Assembly (NCBI RefSeq): GCF_001984055.1
Contig: NZ_LYVO01000016.1
Location: 1-64,000, forward strand
DNA length: 64,000 bases
Source of the DNA: Variovorax sp. KK3
Lineage (GTDB): Bacteria > Pseudomonadota > Gammaproteobacteria > Burkholderiales > Burkholderiaceae_C
Direction: 5' to 3'
Below, piece after piece: positions 34,125 to 42,656 of this stretch. The notes beneath the pieces are model-generated. The model saw only the letters and a list, made by a program, of their open reading frames with translations. It had not been told where the DNA came from and did no database searches. Position 1 is the first letter of the stretch. Every line of letters begins with the position of its first letter. A program made the translations under genes and the position numbers.

Positions 34125-35126
34125 ATGCGCGTGCTGAGTATCCCCAATTCGTATCGTCGCCAGTACTTCGCGGTGGCAGCCCTGGCCTTGCTTGGTGGCG
34201 CCCAGGCCGTCCAGGCGCAGGCATCCGGTTCCTATCCCAATCGGCCTATTCGATTGGTGGTCGGCTTCCCGCCCGGTGGCTCGTCGGATGCAACGGCTCG
34301 CCTGCTGGGCGCGTCGCTGAGCACGAAGCTTGGACAGCCCGTCATCGTGGACAACAAGCCTGGTGCGAACACGGTGATCGCCGCGCAGTACGTCAAAAGC
34401 CAGCCGGCCGATGGCTACACGCTGCTCGCAGCGCAGTCCTCCTTCGCGATCAACCCTTCGCTGCAGAAGCTCAACTACAACATCGCGACCGACTTCGCTC
34501 CCGTGGCCCTGCTCGGGGTCATCCCGCTCGTGATGGTGACGCCCAACCAGGTGCAAGCCAAGTCGGTGTCCGACGTCGTGGCCTTGGCGAAAGCGCAGCC
34601 GGGAAAGCTGTCTTATGCGAGCTACGGCGCGGGGAGTGCGGGCCACATTGCATCCGAGTTGATTCTGTCGATGGCAGGCGTCGACATGATCCACGTTCCG
34701 TACAAAGGGTCAGGTCCCGCACTGGTGGATGTGATGGGCAACCAAGTGTCGATGATGCTCTCGACGGTCACCGCCGCGGTCGGTGTCGCCAAGGAGAACA
34801 AGGTGCGTGCGGTCGCCGTCACGAGTGCCAAGCGGGTTGCAGCCTTCCCCAACGTTCCGACCGTCGCGGAGTCGGGACTGCCGAACTACGAACTGGTGGA
34901 ATGGGAAGCCATCCAGGCGCCCGCCGGTACGCCGAAGGACATCATCGACACGTTGAACAAGGCGTTGCGGGACGTCGTCTCGTCGCCTGAGGTGCGCGAG
35001 AAGCTGGCCAATCTCGGTATCGAGGCCGACGCTTCGAAGTCGCCCACCGAAGTGGGCGCCTTCGTTCAAAAGGAGCGAGACAAGTTCGCCAGGATCGTCC
35101 AGGAACGAGGCATCAAACCCCAATGA
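34125..35126 (+). CDS. Bug-family (TctC) periplasmic solute-binding protein
   Basis: 333-residue periplasmic receptor. The signal peptide is MRVLSIPNSYRRQYFAVAAL then ALLGGAQAVQAQA; the mature protein has NRPIRLVVGFPPGGSSDATA and VPYKGSGPALVDVMGNQ. The ATG at 34125 is preceded by ACAGGAGA at ideal spacing. It sits 79 bp upstream of an aspartase/fumarase-type lyase on the same strand, so the receptor probably captures a dicarboxylate or amino acid that the lyase handles. The LysR gene that converges on the lyase is the likely regulator. Confidence 0.94.
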   Translation: MRVLSIPNSYRRQYFAVAALALLGGAQAVQAQASGSYPNRPIRLVVGFPPGGSSDATARLLGASLSTKLGQPVIVDNKPGANTVIAAQYVKSQPADGYTLLAAQSSFAINPSLQKLNYNIATDFAPVALLGVIPLVMVTPNQVQAKSVSDVVALAKAQPGKLSYASYGAGSAGHIASELILSMAGVDMIHVPYKGSGPALVDVMGNQVSMMLSTVTAAVGVAKENKVRAVAVTSAKRVAAFPNVPTVAESGLPNYELVEWEAIQAPAGTPKDIIDTLNKALRDVVSSPEVREKLANLGIEADASKSPTEVGAFVQKERDKFARIVQERGIKPQ

Positions 35127-35205
35127 CCACGTGCGCCTCCGTCCGCGAAAGTGCGGCGGCCCGGGGCATTCGATTCACCATTTTGAAAGTACGAGGAACA
35201 CGGCC

Positions 35206-36615
35206 ATGGAAAAGTCTTCTGGCATCGAATCTTCAAGGACCGAGAGAGACTACGTAGGCGAGGTCCGCATTCCCCGCGACAAGCTCTATGGCGTGAACAG
35301 TGCGAGAGGGCAGGACAACCTCTCGGTCTCGACCCAGACCGTGGGCCACTACGCGGAGTTCATCAAGGCATTCGCGCACGTGAAGTGGGCCGCGGCGCTG
35401 GCGAACCGCGATCGCGGCGTGATCGACGCCAAGGTGTGCGACGCCATCGCGCAAGCGTGCAAGGACTTGATCGATGGCAAGTTCGAGGACTCGCTGATCG
35501 TCGACTTGATGGAGGGCTCGGGCGGCACCTCCACGAACATGAACTTCAACGAGGTCATCGCCAACCGGGCGCAGCAGATCCTGGGCTGCCCGGCCGGCTC
35601 TTACGAAGTCGTGCATCCGAACGACCATGTGAACCGTTCGCAGTCGACCAACGACGCCTACCCTTCGGCACAGAAGATCGCGACCTACGACATGCTCGAG
35701 CCGCTGATCGATGCGCTGGGCGAACTTGCCGCGACCTTCGACCGAAAGTCACAAGAGTTCGCCGAGGTTCTTCACCTCGGTCGAACGTGTTTGCAAGACG
35801 CGCAACCGATGCGTCTGGGTCATGTGTTCGGAGGCTATGCCGCTCTGGCACATCGCCTGAAAGCAGAGATGACGACGGTGCGTGCAAAGCTGCTGACCCT
35901 CCCGTTGGGCGGGACTGCCATCGGCACGGGTTTCGGTGCGCCAGAAGGCTACCGTGCCGCGGTGTACGGCTACTTGCGTGCGCTGACTGGCGCCGACTAT
36001 GTCGCCCCTGACGATTCGTTCGACGCGATGCAGAACATGGACACGTTCTCGCGGGTATCTGCGGAACTTCGCACGTGCGCCACCGCGCTGGCAAAGATCG
36101 CTCGCGATCTGACGGTGCTGTCGTCGGGTCCGGTGGGCGGCCTTGGAGAGCTCCGGCTTCCCGAGGCGCAGGCCGGCTCGTCCATCATGCCTGGCAAGGT
36201 CAATCCGGTATTGCCGATGGCCATGATCCAGCTGAGTTTTGCAGTCGTTGGCAACGACGTGGCCGTGGCTCAGGCAGTCCAGTACGGTGAGCTGGAGATC
36301 AACCACTTCGAGCCCGTGGTGGCATCGCGGGTGTTCGACAGCATCCACCTGTTGACCCATGGCATTCGGCGGTTCAACGAGAAATGCGTGGCCGGGATCA
36401 CTGCGGACCGCGCGCGCAACGAAAGCCATCTGCTGGAATCGATGGCAGTCGCGACGGCGCTGGTGCCGCAACTTGGCTACGCGAAGGTCAGCAAGCTGGC
36501 CCGTCAGTCCGTGACTGAAGAGCGCTCGCTGGTGGACATCCTGGGCGAGTCGGGCATTCTGACCAAGCAAGAAACCCTGGCGGCCATTCAGAAGGCGTCC
36601 TTGCCGGTGTTCTGA
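35206..36615 (+). CDS. Aspartase/fumarase-superfamily lyase
   Basis: 469-residue homotetrameric lyase of the class II fumarase/aspartate ammonia-lyase family, catalysing reversible elimination to give fumarate or an analogue. The family signature GSSIMPGKVNP is present, with the catalytic loop serines at S325-S326. The substrate-site segments are GSGGTSTNMNFNEVIANRA and HPNDHVNRSQSTND. The latter, with QDAQPMRLG, resembles aspartase more than fumarase, but specificity is not decided. The N-terminus starts at the ATG at 35206. Its 3' end overlaps the convergent LysR gene by 28 bp. Confidence 0.92.
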   Translation: MEKSSGIESSRTERDYVGEVRIPRDKLYGVNSARGQDNLSVSTQTVGHYAEFIKAFAHVKWAAALANRDRGVIDAKVCDAIAQACKDLIDGKFEDSLIVDLMEGSGGTSTNMNFNEVIANRAQQILGCPAGSYEVVHPNDHVNRSQSTNDAYPSAQKIATYDMLEPLIDALGELAATFDRKSQEFAEVLHLGRTCLQDAQPMRLGHVFGGYAALAHRLKAEMTTVRAKLLTLPLGGTAIGTGFGAPEGYRAAVYGYLRALTGADYVAPDDSFDAMQNMDTFSRVSAELRTCATALAKIARDLTVLSSGPVGGLGELRLPEAQAGSSIMPGKVNPVLPMAMIQLSFAVVGNDVAVAQAVQYGELEINHFEPVVASRVFDSIHLLTHGIRRFNEKCVAGITADRARNESHLLESMAVATALVPQLGYAKVSKLARQSVTEERSLVDILGESGILTKQETLAAIQKASLPVF

Positions 36616-37616
36616 GGCGAGCCGGCCGAGGTCTCGACATGGGCTTCGGTCCAAGGGTGAATCTCGATCAGTTCTGGCAAAGACGGATGGATGGCCTTCA
36701 GTTCGTTTCTGACATGCCCGTCCAAAAGACGGCTCGCGAGTTCGAAGGTCTGCTTTCCGAGTTCGTCGTACTCACCCTTGCGGACGTGCAAGAAGACTTG
36801 CCGTTCCGCATGAAGCTCGGGTACGAAGTCCTGCCGCACCGCGTTGGCTGAGCGCGCGCCCTGCAGCAGGCACAGGGGGGTCGTGATGGCCCAGCCGATT
36901 CCGCCGGCCACCATGGAGGTGAGGGTGTCGGCAGTTTCCACCTCGAGGCGGCGTGCCGGGTTGAGGCCGACTCGGCGCAGCGCGCGTTCCACCTGTTCGC
37001 CGAGGTGCGACTGGACGTTGAAGCGGACGATCGGCAACTGTTTCGACAGATGGACAAGGTCCGCCACGCTGCGGCATGCCGAAGCCTGCCCTTTGGGCGC
37101 GATGACGAGAAGCTTTTCCGACAGGAGCAGGTGGTTCGCCATCCCGTCCAAGTCCAGTGAGCGCGTGGAGATCACCAAGTCGAGTTCGCGCCGGGCAAGT
37201 GCTTCGGTCAGGTTGGGCGTCAAACCCGTGCGCACCGATAGCTGGGCAGTGCCGCGCAGCAATTGCTGAACCAGAGGTGTGCCGCAGGTGGCGGCGAAGG
37301 AGTCCACCAAGCCGACGCGCAAGTTCGGCCTGATGCCTTTGCTGGCTTCGATCACGGCGCCTCGCAGGTTCATGGCCTGGTCGAGCAGGGTTGCGCCGCG
37401 GTTCGCGAGTGCAACGCCGGCGATGGTGAGTGTCAGTGGTCGGGCCGAGCGATTGAGCAGCGGCGTTCCGAGGTTGTCCTCGAGCAGGCGCACCGATTGC
37501 GAGACCGCCGATTGCGTGATGCCGAGCCGCTCGGCCGCCTTGGACATGTTGCAGTCCTGGGCGGTCGCCAGGAAGATCCGAAGCGCCTGCATATCGATGG
37601 GTCGAATGTCGGACAT
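36588..37616 (-). CDS. LysR-family transcriptional regulator
   Basis: 342-residue LysR regulator. The helix-turn-helix at residues 10-66 includes LRIFLATAQDCNMSKAAERL and ITQSAVSQSVRLLEDNLG. The co-inducer domain follows. It converges on the lyase gene with a 28-bp overlap of coding ends. It is the only regulator beside the Bug/lyase pair and is a reasonable candidate to control it, although it is not in the classic divergent position. Confidence 0.9.
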   Translation of the reverse strand: MSDIRPIDMQALRIFLATAQDCNMSKAAERLGITQSAVSQSVRLLEDNLGTPLLNRSARPLTLTIAGVALANRGATLLDQAMNLRGAVIEASKGIRPNLRVGLVDSFAATCGTPLVQQLLRGTAQLSVRTGLTPNLTEALARRELDLVISTRSLDLDGMANHLLLSEKLLVIAPKGQASACRSVADLVHLSKQLPIVRFNVQSHLGEQVERALRRVGLNPARRLEVETADTLTSMVAGGIGWAITTPLCLLQGARSANAVRQDFVPELHAERQVFLHVRKGEYDELGKQTFELASRLLDGHVRNELKAIHPSLPELIEIHPWTEAHVETSAGSPQNTGKDAF

Positions 37617-37838
37617 GTGGGTGCCTTGTGCACGTGACGACAGATTGGTGGGGCCGCCGTTGGCCGTACGGGGAGGACTATCGTAGCCAAGCCTGCATGC
37701 AGCCGGCGGGCGTTGAGAAGCAAGCCTCGTTGGGCAGCAATGGCAGTCGCATGGGCCTCGTCACAGCCAAGGGCTTGAATGTGCCGGCCCTGAGACACGC
37801 CGCCCTCGACGCCGCCGCCAGGCGCGCGCACCAGGCGA

Positions 37839-38870
37839 TCAGTTCTCCAACGCCTCCAACCATTTCCCGAACCCACTCGCCCCCTGCACCTCCTCGGCCC
37901 GCACAGCCGTCTGTGCCGCCCCCGTCGCCTCACGCGGGCTATACCCGAACTGTTCCCTGAACGCGCGGCTGAAATGCGTGGCGCTCTTGAAGCCGTGTTC
38001 TTCGGCGAGCCGTGCGATGTTCTGCCGTTCGCGCGTGCCGCTCAGGATGCCGTGGACGCGCGCGAGCCGGCGCTCCTTGATGTAGTTGGCGACGCCGCCC
38101 AGGTCGGCGAACAGGCGGTAGAGCGTCGAGCGCGAGATGCGAAGGTGCGCGCACATCCGATCGACCGTCAGGCTCTCTTCGCTCAAGTGCTGCTCCACGT
38201 ACTGCCGCGCGCGGCGCAGCAGCACCGAGTCGATGGCGGGCTGCGCGGCATCGAGGGTCGCGGGGCTCATCGCGACGCTTGCGGCCAGCAGGCTGACGGT
38301 GGCCTTCATCATGTGCGGCACTTCCTCGGGCGACAGCGACGGCAGGCCGGCGATGAGCGACGACAGATGATTCGCCACCAGCCCGGCGCAGGCGTTCATC
38401 GGCGATGCGCCGTGCAGGTTCATGGGCCGCGGCAGCGCTTCTTCGAGAAGGTCGCGCGGCACGTACAGGATGGTGCTCTTGCAGCAGGATGCGTTGGTCT
38501 CGGGCAGGGCCATGTCGGTGAGGACGAAGCGGCCCGGCGCCAGCGACACGTGGTTGCCGGAGGCATCGCAATGAAACTCGCCTTCGCGCAGCAGGATCAG
38601 CCGGTAGTGGTCGAGCTGGTCCATGCGGATGTTCTTGTCGCGCCGCACGCGCGTCTGCATGGGGCCGAAGGTGCTGTGGCCGACGATCAGCGGGTCGAGC
38701 TTCCACAAAGAGACCTCTGCCTCGAAGGCCGGCACGTGCTGCGCGTCGATCTCCATCTCCCAGCTGCGCGACAGCGACTCGCGCCATTGCTCCACGGCCC
38801 CGGCGGGCGACATGGCGCGCGAGTCGAAGTGGATGTGCGGAACGGCGGGCGACGACGGCTCAGGCGGCAT
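37839..38870 (-). CDS. AraC-family regulator
   Basis: 343 residues. The N-terminal part is an AraC_binding-like cupin region of the FeaR/OruR type, covering about residues 30-190. The C-terminal double helix-turn-helix includes LTVDRMCAHLRISRSTLYRL and GFKSATHFSRAFREQFGYSP, the classic AraC signature. The start is the ATG at 38870. It lies 32 bp downstream of a Bug receptor gene on the same strand and is probably co-transcribed with it. Confidence 0.92.
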   Translation of the reverse strand: MPPEPSSPAVPHIHFDSRAMSPAGAVEQWRESLSRSWEMEIDAQHVPAFEAEVSLWKLDPLIVGHSTFGPMQTRVRRDKNIRMDQLDHYRLILLREGEFHCDASGNHVSLAPGRFVLTDMALPETNASCCKSTILYVPRDLLEEALPRPMNLHGASPMNACAGLVANHLSSLIAGLPSLSPEEVPHMMKATVSLLAASVAMSPATLDAAQPAIDSVLLRRARQYVEQHLSEESLTVDRMCAHLRISRSTLYRLFADLGGVANYIKERRLARVHGILSGTRERQNIARLAEEHGFKSATHFSRAFREQFGYSPREATGAAQTAVRAEEVQGASGFGKWLEALEN

Positions 38871-38902
38871 GCCGCGGCCTCCTGCGCGTGGACGGGCCGC
38901 CG

Positions 38903-39928
38903 CTAGTTGGGTTGCACATCGGCGGCCTTCGCCAGGTCTTGCAGGATGCGCATCTCGCGCGCATAGAACGCCTCGGCCTCGGGCAGGCCCATGGCCGCGG
39001 GCACCGCGCCGCCGGTCGCCTCCAGCGCCAGGCGGGTCTGCGGCTGGCCCAGGGCCTGCACGATGGTCTGGTGAAGCTGCGCGACCAGCTGCGGCGGCAT
39101 CGTTCGGGGCACGAACAGGCCCACCCACACCGAGGGGCGCCCGATGCCCTTGGCACGCGCGCTTTCGTCGAAGGTGGGCACGTCGGGGCGGCGGGCGCTG
39201 CGGTGGTCGGCGGCCACGCCGAGCATCCTGAGCTTGCCGGTGTCGACCAATGCGCCCAGCACGTTGTCTTGCGGCAGCATCGTGAAGTCGATGGTGCCGG
39301 CCATCAGGTCCTGCAGCATCGGTGCGCCACCGCGATAAGGCACGTGCACGGCCTCGATCGCCATGGTGCTGCGCAGCTTCTCGGTGACGATGTGATACAG
39401 CGAGCCGCTGCCCGGGCTGCCGTAGTTGAGCGGCTTGCCGGCGCGACGCGCGGGGTCGGCCAGGTCGTCGACCGTGCGGGCATCGAGGTCGGGCCGCACG
39501 TAGAGCGCCACCGGGGCGCTGTAGAGCACGCCCAGCAGCCTGAAGTCGGCGGCGCGGTACTTCAGCGACTTGATCGTGAGGGGCGCCAGCACGGTCTCGG
39601 TCGGCGAGCCGACGAGGATCTGCGATCCGTTGGGCACTGCGCCGAGGAACCGGGTGGCCGCGATCGACCCGCTCGCGCCGCTGAGGTTTTCCACGATGAT
39701 GGGCCGGTCCACGAGGTGCCCGAAGGCGGGTGCGAAGCCGCGGGCCAGCACGTCCGAAACGCCACCGGGCGGGTAGGGCACCACCAGCGTCAGCGGCCCC
39801 TGGGGCAGCGCTTGCGCCATCGCGGCGCTCCAACCGAAGATTGCCGCAGCGACACCCACGCACGCCAGCGCGCGCGGGCCGATCGACGGGCCCTGCAGGC
39901 GGGCCCATGGCGGACGATTGCTTTCCAT
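38903..39928 (-). CDS. Bug-family (TctC) periplasmic solute-binding protein
   Basis: 341 residues. The signal peptide has an extended n-region (ESNRPPWARLQGPSIGPRAL) before the hydrophobic core and cleavage near AMAQA. The mature part has GPLTLVVPYPPGGVSDVLAR and VPYRGGAPMLQDLMAGT. The VPYPPGG loop and the double-aspartate-type region are intact. It is the first gene of a two-gene unit with an AraC regulator, an unusual pairing because Bug genes mostly go with LysR or lie alone. Ligand unknown. Confidence 0.92.
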   Translation of the reverse strand: MESNRPPWARLQGPSIGPRALACVGVAAAIFGWSAAMAQALPQGPLTLVVPYPPGGVSDVLARGFAPAFGHLVDRPIIVENLSGASGSIAATRFLGAVPNGSQILVGSPTETVLAPLTIKSLKYRAADFRLLGVLYSAPVALYVRPDLDARTVDDLADPARRAGKPLNYGSPGSGSLYHIVTEKLRSTMAIEAVHVPYRGGAPMLQDLMAGTIDFTMLPQDNVLGALVDTGKLRMLGVAADHRSARRPDVPTFDESARAKGIGRPSVWVGLFVPRTMPPQLVAQLHQTIVQALGQPQTRLALEATGGAVPAAMGLPEAEAFYAREMRILQDLAKAADVQPN

Positions 39929-40087
39929 GCGGTTCGAGGGCGCACGCGCGCCCCGAAGAAAATTGTCGGCGAAGCACCCTTGCACACGCAAGACGAGTGC
40001 CAGCGGCGCGGCGATTTTGCCCCACGTCCCTTGCGGCTTCGGGGTATTCATCATTCCCGCTGTCGAGAGCGGCGCCACAATCGGGCC

Positions 40088-40546
40088 ATGGCATTGCCCC
40101 GCACTCTGGATTCGTTCTCGGCCGTCCTGCGCGCCGACGGTCCGGCGGCGGCGCTTGCGTATCTCAACGAAGGTGTGCCCCATCGGTACAGCGCGGCCTA
40201 TCGGTTCGCAGGCCTCAAGCTTCAGAACGTGCTGCTGCACGACAAGGCGGGCGAGATGCGGCCGGCGTTCCTGGCGACGGTGCCCTTCGATCAGAGCTTT
40301 TGCCAGTACGTTCGCCGAGACAGCGCGTTTCGCACGGACAACTCGTCGGTCGACCCGCGCCTGCAAGGCCATCCCTACCAAGGCGTGGTCGTGTCGTATC
40401 ACAGCGTTCCGCTGGTGAGCGACACCGGCGAGCTGTGGGGCACGCTGAGCCATTTCGACATGGCGCCTCTGCCGCTTTCGCAAGAGGAGTTCGCGCTCTT
40501 GCAGGGTGCCGCCGAGCTGCTGCCCAACTTTCTTCTGGAGCGCTGA
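40088..40546 (+). CDS. GAF-domain protein
   Basis: 152-residue stand-alone GAF-like sensor: MALPRTLDSFSAVLRADGPA, then alternating strands and helices up to GELWGTLSHFDMAPLPLSQE, a typical GAF closing segment. The single cysteine in FDQSFCQYV could matter for ligand or redox sensing (speculative). No output domain is attached. The next gene begins immediately after its stop. It is divergent from the Bug/AraC pair. Confidence 0.75.
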   Translation: MALPRTLDSFSAVLRADGPAAALAYLNEGVPHRYSAAYRFAGLKLQNVLLHDKAGEMRPAFLATVPFDQSFCQYVRRDSAFRTDNSSVDPRLQGHPYQGVVVSYHSVPLVSDTGELWGTLSHFDMAPLPLSQEEFALLQGAAELLPNFLLER

Positions 40547-40570
40547 ATCAAAGCCTGTTTCCTGGCCATC

Positions 40571-40873
40571 ATGCTGGCAGTGGCGGCCCCCGCCATGGCA
40601 CAGCCCGCACCGCCGATCGACACCACCGTTTGCAAGGCCGAGGAAGACGCGCTGGAGCAAGACATCGACATCGCCCGCTCCAAGGGCCAGATGCTTCGCC
40701 GGCGGCAGCTCGCCGAGGAATTGGCAGCCCTGCACGCCCGGTGCCAGGCCGTCGCACCAGTGCAGAGCCGGGCGGCGCGTGTCGAGAAGCTGGAGCAGGA
40801 AATCCGGGAACTGCGCACCGCACTGGGCCGCGCCGAAGAACAACTGCGGCAACTGAAGCAGGGCGGCTCGTGA
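40571..40873 (+). CDS. DUF1090-like exported protein, start uncertain
   Basis: 100 residues from the first ATG. The mature part, CKAEEDALEQDIDIARSKGQ through the helical tail ELRTALGRAEEQLRQLK, resembles the periplasmic DUF1090 family, which is helical with two cysteines. The ATG at 40571 lacks a Shine-Dalgarno and gives a signal peptide without positive residues (MLAVAAPAMAQ). The frame extends eight codons 5' to an ATC directly after the GAF stop (IKACFLAI). GGAG lies six bases before that ATC. This would complete a normal signal peptide if ATC, or a mutated ATG, is the real start. Confidence 0.7.
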   Translation: MLAVAAPAMAQPAPPIDTTVCKAEEDALEQDIDIARSKGQMLRRRQLAEELAALHARCQAVAPVQSRAARVEKLEQEIRELRTALGRAEEQLRQLKQGGS

Positions 40874-41016
40874 CGATGCCCAGGCGAACGGCCTGGACAT
40901 CACTAAGAACCGCCGCCGTAGTTCGTTTGTCGGATTCCACCCCGGGCCCGTAAGCGCTATCTTGGGCACGTGCGTCGGCCTGTACCAGGCCGGCCAGCGA
41001 ATCGGAGGTTGTCGCC

Positions 41017-42387
41017 ATGGCCATCCTTGCCCGGGTGCTTTGCAAAGCCATCGGCGTGCACGCGCGCACGGCTGTCGACTGGGCTCGAGGCCTCTTGCTC
41101 TTCGTCGCGACGCTGGCATCGACGGCCGTGTTGGCCGCGCCCTTCGCCTATGTACCGCGGCCCTACAACGACGACTTGGCCATCATCGACGTGGCCACCA
41201 ACCAGGTGGTCAAGTTTCTGCCGGTGGGCGACTTCCCCCAAGGCGTGGCGATCAGCCCGACCGGCGACTTCATCTACATCATGAACTTCTCCGGCCACTC
41301 GATCTCGGTCGTGTCAGGCGCCACGCACACGGTCGTCGCGACGATCGAACTCGAGGGAATGCCCAGCAGCGGTGCCGTGAGCCCGGACGGCAAGAAGCTG
41401 TATGTGACCCAGTGGCACAAGACCTATCCGCTCCTGGTCATCGACACCGTCACGCGCAAGGTGGTGGCCTCGTATGCCGGCGAAACGACCGGCAGCGGCG
41501 TGGCCGTGTCTCCCGATGGCGCTTTCGTCTACTACGCGAGCGAGACCCATCGAAGGCTGTCGAAGATCGACACCCAGACGCTCAAGTTGGTCGCCAAGGC
41601 CGTGACGGGCGAGTTGCCCGAGGGTGTGACGGTGACGCCCGACGGCAATCAGGTCTACGTTGCGACCTGGGAAGGCAAGGGCGCCACGCTGTTCGACAAC
41701 GTGACCAACACGGCGCAGCAAATCACGACCGGCCAGTTCCCCTGGTCTCCGGCTGCGAGCCCCGACGGCAGCGCCGTGTGGGTGGCCAATGCCTTGGACA
41801 ACACGATCTCGATCATCAGCACCGCCACGCACAAGGTCGTGCAGACCATCCCCACCGGCAAGAAGCCGATGTCCGTCGCGTTCACGCCCGACGGCAAGTT
41901 CGCCTACGTGGTCAACGAAGACGATCACAGCGTCCAGGCCATCAAGGTGGCCAGCCTGCTGACCGTGGCCACCGTGCCGATCGGCGCCAACGGCTTCGCT
42001 TTCGGCCGCTTCATCATCCAGGGCAAGCCGCATGGTCCGATCTACATCGAGACCGTGTCGCCGCTGAAGCGCGCGCCGGACTTGAACGCCATGACGGCCG
42101 GCAGCGCGGTCGATCTGCGCTTCTCGCTCGGCGGCGATCAAGGGCTCGGTGTGCTGGCGGCCGGCTCGCCGACGTCCGAACAGATCGTGTGCCCCACCGC
42201 CATCCCGATGGGCACGCCGGACCTGCCGCGCAGCACGGCGACACCGGGGCGATTGCGCTACGACGCCCAAACCGGCGTGTACGCCTACGCCTGGGCAACC
42301 GACCCGTCGTGGTCGCGCACCTGCCGCCGCCTCGCGCTGGAGCTCACGGACGGCACGCGGCAGGAACTGTTGATGCAGTTCAGGTAG
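41017..42387 (+). CDS. YVTN beta-propeller protein with PxKF domain
   Basis: 456 residues, exported: the signal anchor or peptide is GLLLFVATLASTAVLAA near residues 28-43. Repeats of the YVTN type follow (VAISPTGDFIYIMN, VSPDGKKLYVTQW, VTPDGNQVYVATW, FTPDGKFAYVVNE), each about 40 residues and forming a propeller. The C-terminal 100 residues fit a PxKF domain (AGSAVDLRFSLGGDQGLGVL, then YAWATDPSWSRTCRRLALEL) with a probable cysteine pair. The start has GGAGG upstream. It lies 270 bp before the TpsB gene on the same strand and is probably a cell-envelope or secreted partner. Confidence 0.88.
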   Translation: MAILARVLCKAIGVHARTAVDWARGLLLFVATLASTAVLAAPFAYVPRPYNDDLAIIDVATNQVVKFLPVGDFPQGVAISPTGDFIYIMNFSGHSISVVSGATHTVVATIELEGMPSSGAVSPDGKKLYVTQWHKTYPLLVIDTVTRKVVASYAGETTGSGVAVSPDGAFVYYASETHRRLSKIDTQTLKLVAKAVTGELPEGVTVTPDGNQVYVATWEGKGATLFDNVTNTAQQITTGQFPWSPAASPDGSAVWVANALDNTISIISTATHKVVQTIPTGKKPMSVAFTPDGKFAYVVNEDDHSVQAIKVASLLTVATVPIGANGFAFGRFIIQGKPHGPIYIETVSPLKRAPDLNAMTAGSAVDLRFSLGGDQGLGVLAAGSPTSEQIVCPTAIPMGTPDLPRSTATPGRLRYDAQTGVYAYAWATDPSWSRTCRRLALELTDGTRQELLMQFR

Positions 42388-42656
42388 GCCGTTCGCTCTG
42401 GCGGGCGGCCGGGCTGCCGGGTCGGCGAGCAATCAGCGAGCGGCTCAACCGTGAGAAAAGTCTGCGTGGACGCCGCAGTGCCTGCCTCTGCCAGCGAAAG
42501 CGCACGGCCCGGGTGTTACCTTCATTGAAGCGCCGCAGGGGTCGATGGGCCGACATCGAGATGTCGACTTGGACATGCCGCGTGGACCAGCAGTCGACTT
42601 CAATAAAAGCGTAAACGTGCCGCTACGCCTGTCGCGCGGCCATCCCCGAGGTTTCA

